A stretch of 64,000 nucleotides of DNA from Chelonoidis abingdonii (lineage: Eukaryota; Chordata; Testudines; Testudinidae): the NCBI RefSeq assembly GCF_003597395.2, contig NC_133778.1, positions 19,096,983-19,160,982 of the forward strand, in the 5' to 3' direction. Below, one piece after another: positions 52,001-59,114 of this stretch (position 1 is its first letter; each line of letters opens with the position of its first letter). The position numbers and the translations under genes are program-made. The notes under the pieces were generated by a model. That model saw only the letters and a program-made list of their open reading frames with translations. It was not told the origin of the DNA and ran no database searches.

Positions 52001-55000
52001 AAAAATTGCAACTATGAATGGCTTTGTTGGCAGTCTTGGCATAGATGCCCAGGCGCTGAACAGGCACAGAATCTGAATTAACAGTGTCAGGTCAGAGTTG
52101 AGGTACGTTGGCAGGACAATGTGAGAGATGCTTAGGACTACTTCCTTCAATGCTGTCAGTCTTTCATCTGTTACAGACGCTGAATTCATATGACAAAAGA
52201 CATTTTTTAAATTGGAACATGTATTAAAGAAAAAGCATACAGATCTCACTTTGTCCTCCAGTGGTGATGTGAGGTTGTGGAATATATAACTACATGAAGA
52301 AAATAAGTTGATGCAAATTCAAATATGGAAAAGTTAAGCAATATAAAGTTATAGTTCTCTAAGCAATGTTAACTCATCTACTCTGCACATACCTTTTACG
52401 TTTTCATAATTTGTCGGCGCATCTAGAGTTTTTGATGGAGAGGGTTGTTGTTTGTATAAATCTCATCATTCAGTACTGAGTCTAGTAGTAACAAATTCTG
52501 CATCCTGTGGACCAACTTTTAAAAGTGCACAAGAGCTGATCACTTGTGTACCGTGTACCAGTTCATGCTCGTGATCCTGACATGCATAATCTAATCAGGT
52601 GTTGGGCATGTGCAAAAGTGCATTTGCCCTTGAAAATTTGAATTGGTACAGCAATGTGGGTGAGATGATGTTGCTGTGAGAACTGTAACTTTTCATTTCC
52701 TGATTTATTTATTTATTTATTTTTTAAACCTGAAAAATCTTCCTACTGCACTAAAGTTTTTTGCATTTAATTTTCTTGGAGCACAGTGGACTTGTGATGG
52801 TGTCTTTTACAACTCCATAGTGCCACTAGCAGTTGCTCAACTCAAAACCTAAGAGAATTTGTACTGTATCTGATTAAAGCAATTTTTAAAACACATTTTT
52901 TCAGACTGTTCCTTACTGAGGGCTATCCATGTGCAAAGACTGAAGTTTTATAATTCAGCAATTGAAGTTACTTGTCTGCAACAAAAAGTAGAACAACTTT
53001 TTTTCTAACAAGAAAAATTGTATTTCCCCCACACTTGCCCAGCACAGGTGAATGGATTGCCCTAAAAATTTCCAAAGTTCACCTTTGCACTTATGCAAAG
53101 TTTATGTTTTATCTCAAAAGTACATTTTTTAAAAAGTTAAATGTAAGGGGTTACAACTGAAGAATTGAGTTATAACCTTAAATGCAACAATCGCTACTGC
53201 CTATCGTACCTAATTTTGGTCCTGCCTGGGTCTCTGACCTCAGTAATACCAGAGCTCCAAGAATTAAGGAAATAATAAGAATTAAGATATATTGGGGATA
53301 GGGAGGGGGGAGGAAGAATATTGTCACTGAAATGTTGATGCTGTGATGAGGCAGTTACAATCACAGTGAGACATTCCTGGTACAGGCAGGTCATTGACTG
53401 GCTAGACTCCAGCAGTGCCAGAGTGTTTGTCATAGTGTCCACACAACATGTTTGCTGGTTTTAAAGGAAACCAGGCAAGATGAAAAGTTTCAGAATGGAG
53501 GCTTGGCTTGACAGTCGAGTTGTAGCCCAGAGTCAGATCATTATGGGACTTGTGCTTGGTCTCTCATTCCTAGATCATCAGTCTTCTGCTGGGAGAAGGC
53601 CTTTCATTGTTTGGTTATCTTTCAGTCAGACAAAACACTGAGGAGCCTCAGAGGGAGTCTGGCCATTGAGCAGAAGAACATAATGCAAGTTTGAGATTGT
53701 GAATAGTAAAGGGACAGGGTATAGTGAGAATCCTTTAGGTCAAAAAAGGTCTTGGAGGGCCCCCAGAAAAGGAAACATTTAATAAAGGCATTAACACACT
53801 GTATGGAGCAAGGGGAGCTGCTGTTGTGTATTTCATCAGTGTGCTGTGTGATCCCAGATCCATGCATATAGAGTAATTCTGCATACCAAAAAATGCTTTA
53901 ACAATAGTGTAGCTATTGCATATACAAACTGTAGTAGCTGCTCTCTCCTTATAAATAGCATTGATGTAGTTTCTGAATATTCCTAAAGATACACTTCCCA
54001 TTGTGAATTAACAACTGCAAATATAAGCTAGTTTTAACTGCCTCAGAGAAGAAGAAAAAAAAAAGAAACACAGAATTAATTATCTTCTAGGCCTTTATAA
54101 AGCAAATTTCACTGAACACACTTTTGCAATTTGTTACAAATCATTGTGCATATTTTTAAAAGTTCAGAGACATTGTTCTTTGTCTTTTCCTCAATATTCT
54201 ATGTGTTTATTGCTTTGTGTAAAAGTCACCCTCCTAGATGCCAGGTAAAATTCTTCATGCTTAATTGTATCCAAAATTTTAAAAGCATGTTGAAAAACCA
54301 TATGGTAATCTAACTGCTGATAAAAAGATTGCTCTTTGACAATACAGTTGGAGCAAATTAATGATTCTGTATTTCTGACAAGACAAAGTGGGTCACAGAA
54401 CACCCTCGCATAGTCTTTAATTCCCAATCTTCGCAAACTCTGCCATGCGCTGATGCGTGCTTGTTATGCTTCTGTCACCCTCTTTGTATTTGATGCTCCT
54501 TGTGTTTCTCCTGTTGCCTCACTGTCTCAGGTGTCAAACGTGAAGCCCAGCACAGCTAAGGTCTGAGTACCCGGCATGACTTATACAGGGCAGAATTAAG
54601 GTCAGGGGCTGTTTTGAAAGCACATTAATCTGAGTGACATTACCAGAATCTTGCAGACTAACCCTTTTAAGAAATCTTAATCTTTCTTTTGAACTGCTGA
54701 ATTGCTCCAGGGTTTTGTCCAATTCCTTGCCTTACTAGCTTAATTTGACAAATAGAGGTACACGCCGTGTTCATTATAAGTTATTCTGTTTCAGTCTTAT
54801 CTACTTCATTATAAGTTAATATTTCAGTTTTCTCCCAGTCAAATGAAGAGTTTATATAGTACTGTCCATGTATTGACCTTTGTAACAAACTGATATGCAA
54901 ACCTTTTCATATAAGTTAGCTAGTCATAGATAATATATAGTGGCACTGACAAAATATATCATAAAATGTTTAGTAACTGTGGATGTCCATTCTAGTAAGC

Positions 55001-58000
55001 TGTTTTTGGCATCAGTTACGAAGTAGGCTTTCTATTACGATCATCATGAAACTCACCGCTTGGCTCAAAAGGGGACCGTATTATAAGGAGGATGTGGTGT
55101 TGACAGACCTTAGGAGTAAATATAATTATGTTCTTTAATCTTTAACAGAAATTTAGATTTACAATTTTAAAAACTTTAACCCTAATGTTACTGAATAAAA
55201 CCAAACGAATTGGCTGGACTGTAGAATGCAGTATTCCTTCCCCTCTCAACCCATTTCTTTTCATCCCTGCTCTCGCTCTCTCTCACATTCAGTTGCATGT
55301 CTAGCTCTTCTTTACCAATACAATTTTTGTGTATCAATTTTTTAATTATTTTATACAGAATGTTTGAGGATTTTTCCATAAAATTCCCCTTCTTCTCACT
55401 GCATTGTTGAACTTCAGTGCATGTTAGATGGAAATGTCTTGATGTACCAGCATGTGGAGCTTGTTCCTATAGTGTCTGCACACTTATCAGAATATTTTCA
55501 TGCTTTCATGTATGAAAACATTAGCAGCATAATGCCATCACCACAGCTAGCATAAAAGAATAGCATTTCCTGATGTGGGTCGAGGTCATGGAGAGATAGG
55601 TGCTCTTGCAGGCCTAGCATCAGCCTGGTCCAAATTCAGTCTTACGGACCTGGGCGGCCACCTGCCATATCTCTTACTCTGCATGGCTTCCTCTCTGAGG
55701 GCTCTCTGCAAGGGGATCTCCCGGGGTCCATCCCTCACACCCCGGATCAGCAACCTTTCAGAAGTGGTGTGCCAAGTCTTCATTTATTCACTCTGATTTA
55801 AGGTTTCACGTACCAGTAATACATTTTAACGTTTTTAGAAGGTCTCTTTCTATAAGTCTATAATATATAATTAAACTATTGTTGTATGTAAAGTAAATAA
55901 AGTACATTAAAATGCAGAGCCCCCCGCCAGACCAGTGGCCAGGACCCGGGCAGTGTGAATGCCACTGAAAATCAGCTCACGTGCCACCTTCAGCACACAT
56001 GCCATAGGTTGCCTACCTCTGCCTTACACCCATCTGGAATCCCATGAACGTTACTGGGATTCTGCATGGGCACACAGGTCTGCCCCCAGGAATCTTCGTG
56101 GGGTTGTGCCTCACTTCTGTATGTGCTCAACACCCAAACACAATGCACCTGCTGCCCTCTTGAACTGCTGTCTGATCAGAAAACTTCAGCTACAGTTCAT
56201 CTCCTCCTATTGTTCAGGCATATAGTTGAGTAAACCTAGCACTCCGTCCTTGTGAGACCCCATCTCCACCCCACCCCCCTCCATGAGCGCATTCTAGTTC
56301 CTCCATCTTGTCTGTGTTCAGAATTTCCTTCTGCTGCATCATTGTTTACACGTTTCCTGCATGCTGTAGTCTGCATCTTACTTTTTCAATGACAAACACA
56401 TGTAGGACTTGCCTTTATACTCTCTCTTAATCTCTCTCTCTCTCTCTTATTTTTTTTTTTTTTTTTTTTTAACTCCCCATCTTTTAGGCCAAAATGGAGT
56501 CTGTGAGCCGACCTTTCACTTCACTTGCACCTGCCATGTCCCCGCAAATTAAAGTGGCTGCCCCATACACAGCTTCTCAGCCATCGCCTCCCCTTCCACC
56601 GCCACCACCGCCACCACCTCCACCTCCTCCACCCCCCCCTCCGCCGCCACCGCCGCCTCTTCCCAGCCAATCTGTGCCTTCAACCGGCTCAGCAGCCCCC
56701 CTGTTTGTCAAGTACAGCACGATCACGAGGCTGCAGAATGCCTCCCAGCATGCTGGGCCTCTCTTTAAACCTCCCCCCGTCACCCAGCAAATGCCACCCC
56801 CCCCAGTGCTGGGAAAACTGCCCATGCTGGTGGCTCCCCCTCCTCCCCCACCTCCTCCTCCACCTACCCCTGGATCAGCTATGGCACAGCTGAAACCAGC
56901 CCCCTGCACCCCATCAGTGCCACCGTTCACCCCACCACCACCACCCCCTCTCAAAATCCATCAGGTTCCACAGAACGTTACTCCAGCGGCTGCATCATCA
57001 CCACCCCTTCTCCCTCCCCCTGTGCCTGCAGCGCCTCCCTCCCCAGCCCCTCCTAAACCCTTCCTACCTGTCCCCACGCAGGCAAGTGTAAAGGCGGCAT
57101 CGCCCATCGTGACCCACATCCCACCACCCGGGCCCGTTCCCCTTCCCCCTCCCCCTGCAATAAAAAAGCAGCCAAATTTCACAGCTTCCCAAGTTCCTCC
57201 ACCAGCACCTGTTCCTCCAGGGCCTACTCCCCCACCCACCTTACCAAAACAGCAGAGTTTCTCTGTTAAACCTCCCCTAACCCCTCAGTCTCCTGTGCCA
57301 TCTGTTGTGAAGCAGATAGCCAGTCAGTTTCCACCTCCCCCGACCCCTCCAGCCACAGAGCCTCAGCCTTTAAAGCCTGTCCCAGTAAGTGGGGCGCCAC
57401 AGTCTCCCCCAGCAGTGAAAGCAAAGCCCAAGTGGCAGCCCACCTCTGCTCCATCTCCTGATTTTCCTCCTCCTCCACCTGAGAGCAGCTTAGTGTTTCC
57501 TCCCCCACCTTCCCCAGCTCCCTCTGCAGCTTCTCCTACCCTGGACAAGGCGGGAACTCCAGTCAAAAAGGCCAGCAAGACCTCAAGTCCTGGAGGGAAG
57601 AAACCACCTCCAACACCTCAGCGAAACTCCAGCATCAAATCCAGCAGCTCTGCTGAGTACCATGAATCTAAGAGACCTTCGGTGGACAGTCTTGTCAGCA
57701 AATTTGGACATCCACCAGAGCCTTCAGGATCTCCTTCCAAGGAACCTCCACCTCCTCCTGCAGCTCCTCCAAAGCCAGGAAAGCTAAATCTTTCTGGGGT
57801 GAATCTTCCTATAGTTCTTCAGCAAGGAGGTATTGCAGCAAAGGTACCTGCAGTAGGAGTGTATGGGAAGGAGCCCATGGTAGAATTTCCTTCTCCTCCA
57901 TCCGATTCAGACTTTCCACCACCTCCACCAGAAATAGATCTACCTTTACCACCTGTAGAGATCCCATCTGTGTTTTCAGATAGCACTTCTCCAAAAGTTG

Positions 58001-58449
58001 CTATTGTTAATCCCCAGCCTCAGCCCTGGTCTAAATCATCAGTGAAAAAAGCCCCTCCTCCCACACGTCCCAAGCGGAATGACAGCACCCGGCTTACGCA
58101 GGCAGAAATCATGGAATCACAGGGGCCAGTCAGTCCACAAGTGCCCACCTCACCCAAGTCCAGCCTTAGTGTTCAGCCTGGCTTCCTGGCAGACCTAAAC
58201 AGGACTCTGCAGCGGAAGTCCATCACTCGGCATGGCTCCCTCTCTTCTTCCCGTGTGTCCAGAACAGAGCCGACTGCCACGATGGATGACATGGCATTGC
58301 CTCCACCCCCACCGGAACTGCTTGTGGACCAGCAAAAGACTGGCAGCTATGGAGGCAGTCATATATCAGGCTATGCAACGTTGCGGAGGGGGCCACCGCC
58401 TGCTCCCCCCAAAAGGGATCAGAACACCAAGCTGTCTAGGGACTGGTAA
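27989..58449 (+). CDS. RAPH1: RAPH1 (lamellipodin), ten constitutive coding exons, 5' part missing from the window
   Basis: Ten exons join in one open frame of 3006 nt (1001 residues plus stop). All introns are GT-AG and phases match at each junction. Domain order is a charged helix ([19 protein letters not shown]), an RA domain, a PH domain, a Ser/Thr-rich linker and a long proline-rich tail ending NTKLSRDW. This is the MIG-10/RIAM/lamellipodin (MRL) family. The length of the tail and its seven F/LPPPP motifs point to RAPH1 rather than APBB1IP (RIAM). Known family role: it binds Ras-type GTPases and phosphoinositides at the plasma membrane and brings Ena/VASP to lamellipodia and filopodia to promote actin polymerisation. 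Human lamellipodin is about 1250 residues, so roughly 245 N-terminal residues should be encoded upstream of this window. Identification is from recalled family sequence and was not searched. Confidence 0.97.
28067..30184. other. Intron with a CR1 3' end at about 29470-29583
   Basis: AT-rich. The segment ending GAGGTCAGACTTGATGGTCA and GGTCCTGTCTGACCTTAAAG is a CR1 3' terminus on the + strand. The rest is unassigned. Confidence 0.6.
30185..30344 (+). CDS. RAPH1: RAPH1 exon: first half of the RA domain
   Basis: 160 nt, enters in phase 0 and leaves in phase 1. Acceptor GGTCACAG, donor GTAAGT. Encodes [10 protein letters not shown] through [12 protein letters not shown]. The beta-strand start (LVIRVHM) and the [14 protein letters not shown] helix are typical of MRL Ras-association domains. 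A stop-free reading joins to GAA-AGA (ER) at the next exon. Confidence 0.97.
30690..31019. repeat. Unclassified repeat, possibly LTR-like
   Basis: GC-richer block (GGTGTGTGTTGGGGTCACCT, GTTGCTGAACCAGGGGTGTA) abutting the DIRS fragment. I associate similar sequence with turtle retroelements, but no terminal repeats or duplication were found. Confidence 0.35.
31020..31648 (+). mobile_element. DIRS-type retrotransposon ORF1 (gag-like) fragment, left of the insertion
   Basis: About 200 codons are open on the + strand, with peptides such as [34 protein letters not shown] and [13 protein letters not shown]. These match my memory of DIRS-type ORF1 proteins in turtles. The frame stops at 31640 and resumes after the 31649-33788 insertion as [16 protein letters not shown] (from about 33810). 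It is an internal piece without a start, not a host gene. Confidence 0.75.
32363..32582. mobile_element. hAT MITE with perfect 8-bp target duplication
   Basis: Begins CAGGGCCAGCTCC and ends TCAGCCCTG. CTTCTGTA is present exactly on both sides (32355-32362 and 32583-32590). 220 bp, GC-rich with a T-rich patch. Being inside the Harbinger-like element, it is the youngest layer of the nest. The short open frames across it are chance. Confidence 0.9.
32643..32715 (+). pseudogene. tRNA-Val(AAC)-like relic
   Basis: The segment GTAGTGTAGTAGTTATCACG (A box region), a CCTAACAT anticodon loop with AAC, and CCCCGGTTTGAAACTGGGCG (T arm, B box), followed by GAAACA, aligns along its length with vertebrate tRNA-Val-AAC as I remember it. 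The 5' acceptor strand (AGCCCTG) no longer pairs with the 3' strand (CGGAAAC), and one anticodon-stem pair is lost, so it is a pseudogene. Confidence 0.8.
33789..36965 (+). mobile_element. DIRS-type retrotransposon, RT / RNase H / recombinase part, right of the insertion
   Basis: Continues ORF1 from before the insertion, then shows in order: RT (about 34411-34605, with [20 protein letters not shown] and FPYLD), an RT end ([11 protein letters not shown] near 34709), RNase H-like pieces (about 35095-35330), and tyrosine recombinase (about 35850-36960, [12 protein letters not shown] near 36760, HSTRAQA near 36832, [15 protein letters not shown]). Order and the HSTR motif fit DIRS elements. Many stops and frameshifts; interrupted by a TA-flanked MITE at 36116. 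Neither inverted end was identified. Confidence 0.8.
36116..36236. mobile_element. TA-flanked MITE, GGGTGACCAGA family, copy 1
   Basis: Ends GGGTGACCAGA and TCTGGTCACCC are perfect inverted repeats, with TA on both sides. 121 bp. Inserted in the DIRS recombinase region. Mariner-like by target site. Confidence 0.85.
36966..37726. other. Intron, nothing recognised
   Basis: AT-rich sequence between the DIRS remnant and a hAT fragment. No supported feature. Confidence 0.5.
37727..38075. mobile_element. Two adjacent hAT-end fragments
   Basis: A CAGGGGTTGGCAACTTGCGG terminus starts at 37727 and a second, CAGTGGTCACCAGCC, at 37826, followed by GATCGCGATCT-type repeated words and a GC-rich body ending near TCCCATTGGCT. 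The right ends are missing. It lies about 170 bp upstream of the RA exon at 38242. Confidence 0.6.
38242..38363 (+). CDS. RAPH1: RAPH1 exon: second half of the RA domain
   Basis: 122 nt, completing 41 codons with the carried G. Acceptor TTTATGCAG, donor GTAAGT. Encodes [17 protein letters not shown] through YALFKNPQ, the conserved C-terminal part of the RA domain. The intron before it (30345-38241) is about 7.9 kb and is filled with a nested transposon cluster. Confidence 0.97.
38364..40331. other. Intron with one MITE
   Basis: AT-rich; includes the TA-flanked MITE at 39131-39239. Nothing else recognised. Confidence 0.5.
39131..39239. mobile_element. TA-flanked MITE, GGGTGACCAGA family, copy 2
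   Basis: Ends GGGTGACCAGATGTCCC and ATCTGGTAACCC, flanked by TA (39129-39130 and 39240-39241). 109 bp. Confidence 0.8.
40332..40397 (+). CDS. RAPH1: RAPH1 exon: RA-PH linker
   Basis: 22 codons, phase 0 to phase 0, acceptor TTGTTATAG, donor GTAAGA. Encodes [20 protein letters not shown] and LE, the linker joining the RA and PH domains in lamellipodin and RIAM. Confidence 0.95.
40398..42076. other. Intron, nothing recognised
   Basis: AT-rich intron. A short region near 41440-41500 is GC-richer but fits no family I know. Confidence 0.5.
42077..42220 (+). CDS. RAPH1: RAPH1 exon: N-terminal half of the PH domain
   Basis: 48 codons, phase 0 to phase 0. Acceptor CCCTGTAG. The donor is an unusually weak GTGTCT after AAG. 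Encodes [15 protein letters not shown], then [19 protein letters not shown] and [13 protein letters not shown]. The basic K-K-S-W-K-K-R-Y-F motif between the first strands is where PH domains contact phosphoinositides. The downstream frame (VSRDL) continues correctly, so the junction is secure despite the weak donor. Confidence 0.95.
42940..43160 (+). mobile_element. Ancient L2/L3-like LINE remnant
   Basis: Reads in pieces like the C-terminal RT region of L2-type LINEs: GGTTTACTGCAACTCACTGT (YCNSL), AACACAGCAGCTCACCTCCT and CATTGGCTCCCCAT (LHWLP-like). Stops throughout. Confidence 0.6.
43815..44017. mobile_element. MITE with inverted ends
   Basis: GTGGTTGTCTACACAC at the left and GTGTGTAGATCAGGC at the right are inverted; internal arms TTTTAGTTAAACTAGTGCA and TAGTTTAAACTGGTGCA are related. 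TAA and TTA lie outside. It ends about 100 bp before the exon at 44120. Confidence 0.65.
44120..44230 (+). CDS. RAPH1: RAPH1 exon: middle of the PH domain
   Basis: 37 codons, phase 0 to phase 0, acceptor GTTTAATAG, donor GTAACT. Encodes [20 protein letters not shown], then [17 protein letters not shown], the central strands of the PH domain conserved with RIAM. Confidence 0.97.
45382..45561 (-). mobile_element. tRNA-headed SINE with CR1-like tail, second copy
   Basis: Same family as the copy at 25963. On the - strand it has an A box-like TTGCTCAGTGGGT and a tRNA-like segment with AACCCAGGGTTGTGATTTCA. The tail ends AGGTCCCTTCCAACCCCGAT and ATTCTATGAT. Closer to the expected full form than the first copy. 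Confidence 0.85.
46015..46650. mobile_element. GC-rich DNA repeat, probably a non-autonomous transposon
   Basis: An internal inverted pair, CAGGTCAGAGGC / GCCCATGACCTG, sits near 46080-46130, and a similar short hairpin-like pair (AGGTCGCTGGAAGTC, GACTACTTCGACCT) lies near 46587-46624. The middle is GC-rich and gives long shadow frames on both strands. I recall a turtle repeat of this form; the class is uncertain. Confidence 0.55.
48840..48938 (+). CDS. RAPH1: RAPH1 exon: C-terminal PH strands and helix
   Basis: 33 codons, phase 0 to phase 0, acceptor TTTCTATAG, donor GTAACT. Encodes [18 protein letters not shown], then [15 protein letters not shown]. The closing helix with the invariant PH-domain tryptophan (HQWINGI) is present. 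Confidence 0.97.
48939..49804. other. Intron, nothing recognised
   Basis: AT-rich. No repeat or RNA gene was supported. Confidence 0.5.
49805..49925 (+). CDS. RAPH1: RAPH1 exon: post-PH Ser-rich linker
   Basis: 121 nt, enters in phase 0 and leaves in phase 1. Acceptor TTGTTTAG, donor GTAACT after CAG. Encodes [20 protein letters not shown], then a serine-rich tract ending SSSLP. A second in-frame, phase-compatible donor lies 36 nt downstream (see findings). Confidence 0.96.
49926..51007. other. Intron following the tandem-donor exon
   Basis: Begins with an open 36-nt extension before a second GT (49962). Reading further through the intron meets a stop by 50011, so intron retention would give a short C-terminus. 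A GT-rich tract lies near 50750-50800. Confidence 0.5.
51008..51150 (+). CDS. RAPH1: RAPH1 exon: Ser/Gln/Asn-rich linker
   Basis: 143 nt, completing 48 codons with the carried G. Acceptor TTTTAAACAG, donor GTAACA. Encodes [18 protein letters not shown], then [20 protein letters not shown] and [10 protein letters not shown]. This is a low-complexity linker of the kind that carries phosphorylation sites. Confidence 0.96.
51418..51538. mobile_element. TA-flanked MITE, GGGTGACCAGA family, copy 3
   Basis: Starts GGGTGACCAGATAGCAAGTG and ends CAGCTGGTCACTCT, flanked by TA. The interior is nearly collinear with copy 1 (GTGAAAAATTGGGACAG, GGGACTGTCCCTATAAAAT). Confidence 0.8.
54531..54560 (+). CDS. 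RAPH1: Candidate RAPH1 microexon (10 codons)
   Basis: A 30-nt segment follows an acceptor with a long pyrimidine tract (TGTTGCCTCACTGTCTCAG). It reads [10 protein letters not shown] in phase 0, so it could sit between the ESSK and AKME exons without shifting the frame. The following donor is GTCTGA, which is weak. The serine, threonine and lysine content matches the flanking linker. It may be a regulated microexon or a chance acceptor. Confidence 0.4.
55741..56021. mobile_element. hAT element with 8-bp target duplication
   Basis: Ends CCCGGATCAGCAACC and GGTTGCCTACCTCTG are inverted (diverged). Flanks CCTCACAC and CCTTACAC are an 8-bp duplication with one mismatch. The interior AGAAGTGGTGTGCCAAGTCT is a type I associate with turtle hAT repeats. 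Confidence 0.8.
56488..58449 (+). CDS. RAPH1: RAPH1 terminal coding exon: proline-rich Ena/VASP-binding tail
   Basis: 653 codons plus TAA in one exon. The acceptor CCCATCTTTTAG follows a long CT/T tract. It begins [13 protein letters not shown]. The first Met at 56494 is internal and not a start, because the frame is open from the splice site. A run of about two dozen prolines is coded by mixed CCN codons near 56592-56660. Ena/VASP EVH1-type motifs: four FPPPP and three LPPPP. Further proline-rich stretches and a C-terminal PPPAPPKR motif are potential SH3 ligands. The tail ends [19 protein letters not shown] then NTKLSRDW, as in other lamellipodins. Reading frames on the opposite strand here are shadows, mostly polyglycine. 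Confidence 0.98.
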   Translation, partial: AKMESVSRPFTSLAPAMSPQIKVAAPYTASQPSPPLPPPPPPPPPPPPPPPPPPPPPLPSQSVPSTGSAAPLFVKYSTITRLQNASQHAGPLFKPPPVTQQMPPPPVLGKLPMLVAPPPPPPPPPPTPGSAMAQLKPAPCTPSVPPFTPPPPPPLKIHQVPQNVTPAAASSPPLLPPPVPAAPPSPAPPKPFLPVPTQASVKAASPIVTHIPPPGPVPLPPPPAIKKQPNFTASQVPPPAPVPPGPTPPPTLPKQQSFSVKPPLTPQSPVPSVVKQIASQFPPPPTPPATEPQPLKPVPVSGAPQSPPAVKAKPKWQPTSAPSPDFPPPPPESSLVFPPPPSPAPSAASPTLDKAGTPVKKASKTSSPGGKKPPPTPQRNSSIKSSSSAEYHESKRPSVDSLVSKFGHPPEPSGSPSKEPPPPPAAPPKPGKLNLSGVNLPIVLQQGGIAAKVPAVGVYGKEPMVEFPSPPSDSDFPPPPPEIDLPLPPVEIPSVFSDSTSPKVAIVNPQPQPWSKSSVKKAPPPTRPKRNDSTRLTQAEIMESQGPVSPQVPTSPKSSLSVQPGFLADLNRTLQRKSITRHGSLSSSRVSRTEPTATMDDMALPPPPPELLVDQQKTGSYGGSHISGYATLRRGPPPAPPKRDQNTKLSRDW

Positions 58450-59108
58450 TTATTAGGTGAACTATATTTTGCGTGACTTTTTCAGTCAATTCTACAATCA
58501 GCAAATCTGTACTTTGTGTGTAGAGAGAGAACATGTGACCTGTGTGATAACATGATCAAGAGGTGATCTCCACCGTCACTAAGGGTAACTATATGCATTC
58601 CCTTTCAGAACTAGTCCAAAAAGTTTGAGGGTTTGGGTTTGACTGTTTCAAGGGTGAGGAGGGGCATTGTCCTCTCCCTTGCAATTTCTTTTATCCTTCA
58701 TATGGATTGGACCAAAAACCTTTCTTACTTTTTTTCTGCATTTAAGAAAAAAAAGAAATTTTTTGTAGCGTCTGTCCATGTGAGATATGTTTGTGCATGT
58801 ATTATAAATGTAGCTATATTATAGATTGTGATATTAAGTCGCAGTTATAGAAGATAACCAGAATGTTTTTGTAGATCTGTATTTATTGTTTCAGTCCACT
58901 GACGTATCTATTACTCAGAATTGGACTCTAACAGTCAAACCTTTACATGAAGATGTAAGGGGCACTTTAAATCAGAAAAGCATCTTTTGGCAGTTTGTGA
59001 CGGGTAAATGGTACAGAATTGTAATATTCTGTCAGTATCTGTACATTTTCAATTGATTGAAAATACAGACACAACATACCAAAACATTCTGGTCGTAATA
59101 CTACTGAA

Positions 59109-59114
59109 AATAAA
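59109..59114 (+). promoter_or_regulatory. Candidate polyadenylation hexamer AATAAA
   Basis: First AATAAA after the RAPH1 stop, about 660 nt downstream, followed by a T/G-containing stretch. Later candidates are at 60090 and 63211. Use is not demonstrated. Confidence 0.35.

Larger units (their letters stand above)
51151..56487. other. Last intron
   Basis: About 5.3 kb. It holds a TA-flanked MITE, a candidate microexon (54531-54560), a hAT element (55741-56021) and, just before the acceptor, a (CT)n-T tract at about 56420-56470. The remainder is AT-rich with nothing recognised. Confidence 0.6.

Noticed and set aside
56577..57578. Glycine- and Glu-rich open frames on the - strand opposite the last exon
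   Set aside because: They are shadows of CCN proline codons of RAPH1 on the + strand, and composition alone explains them.
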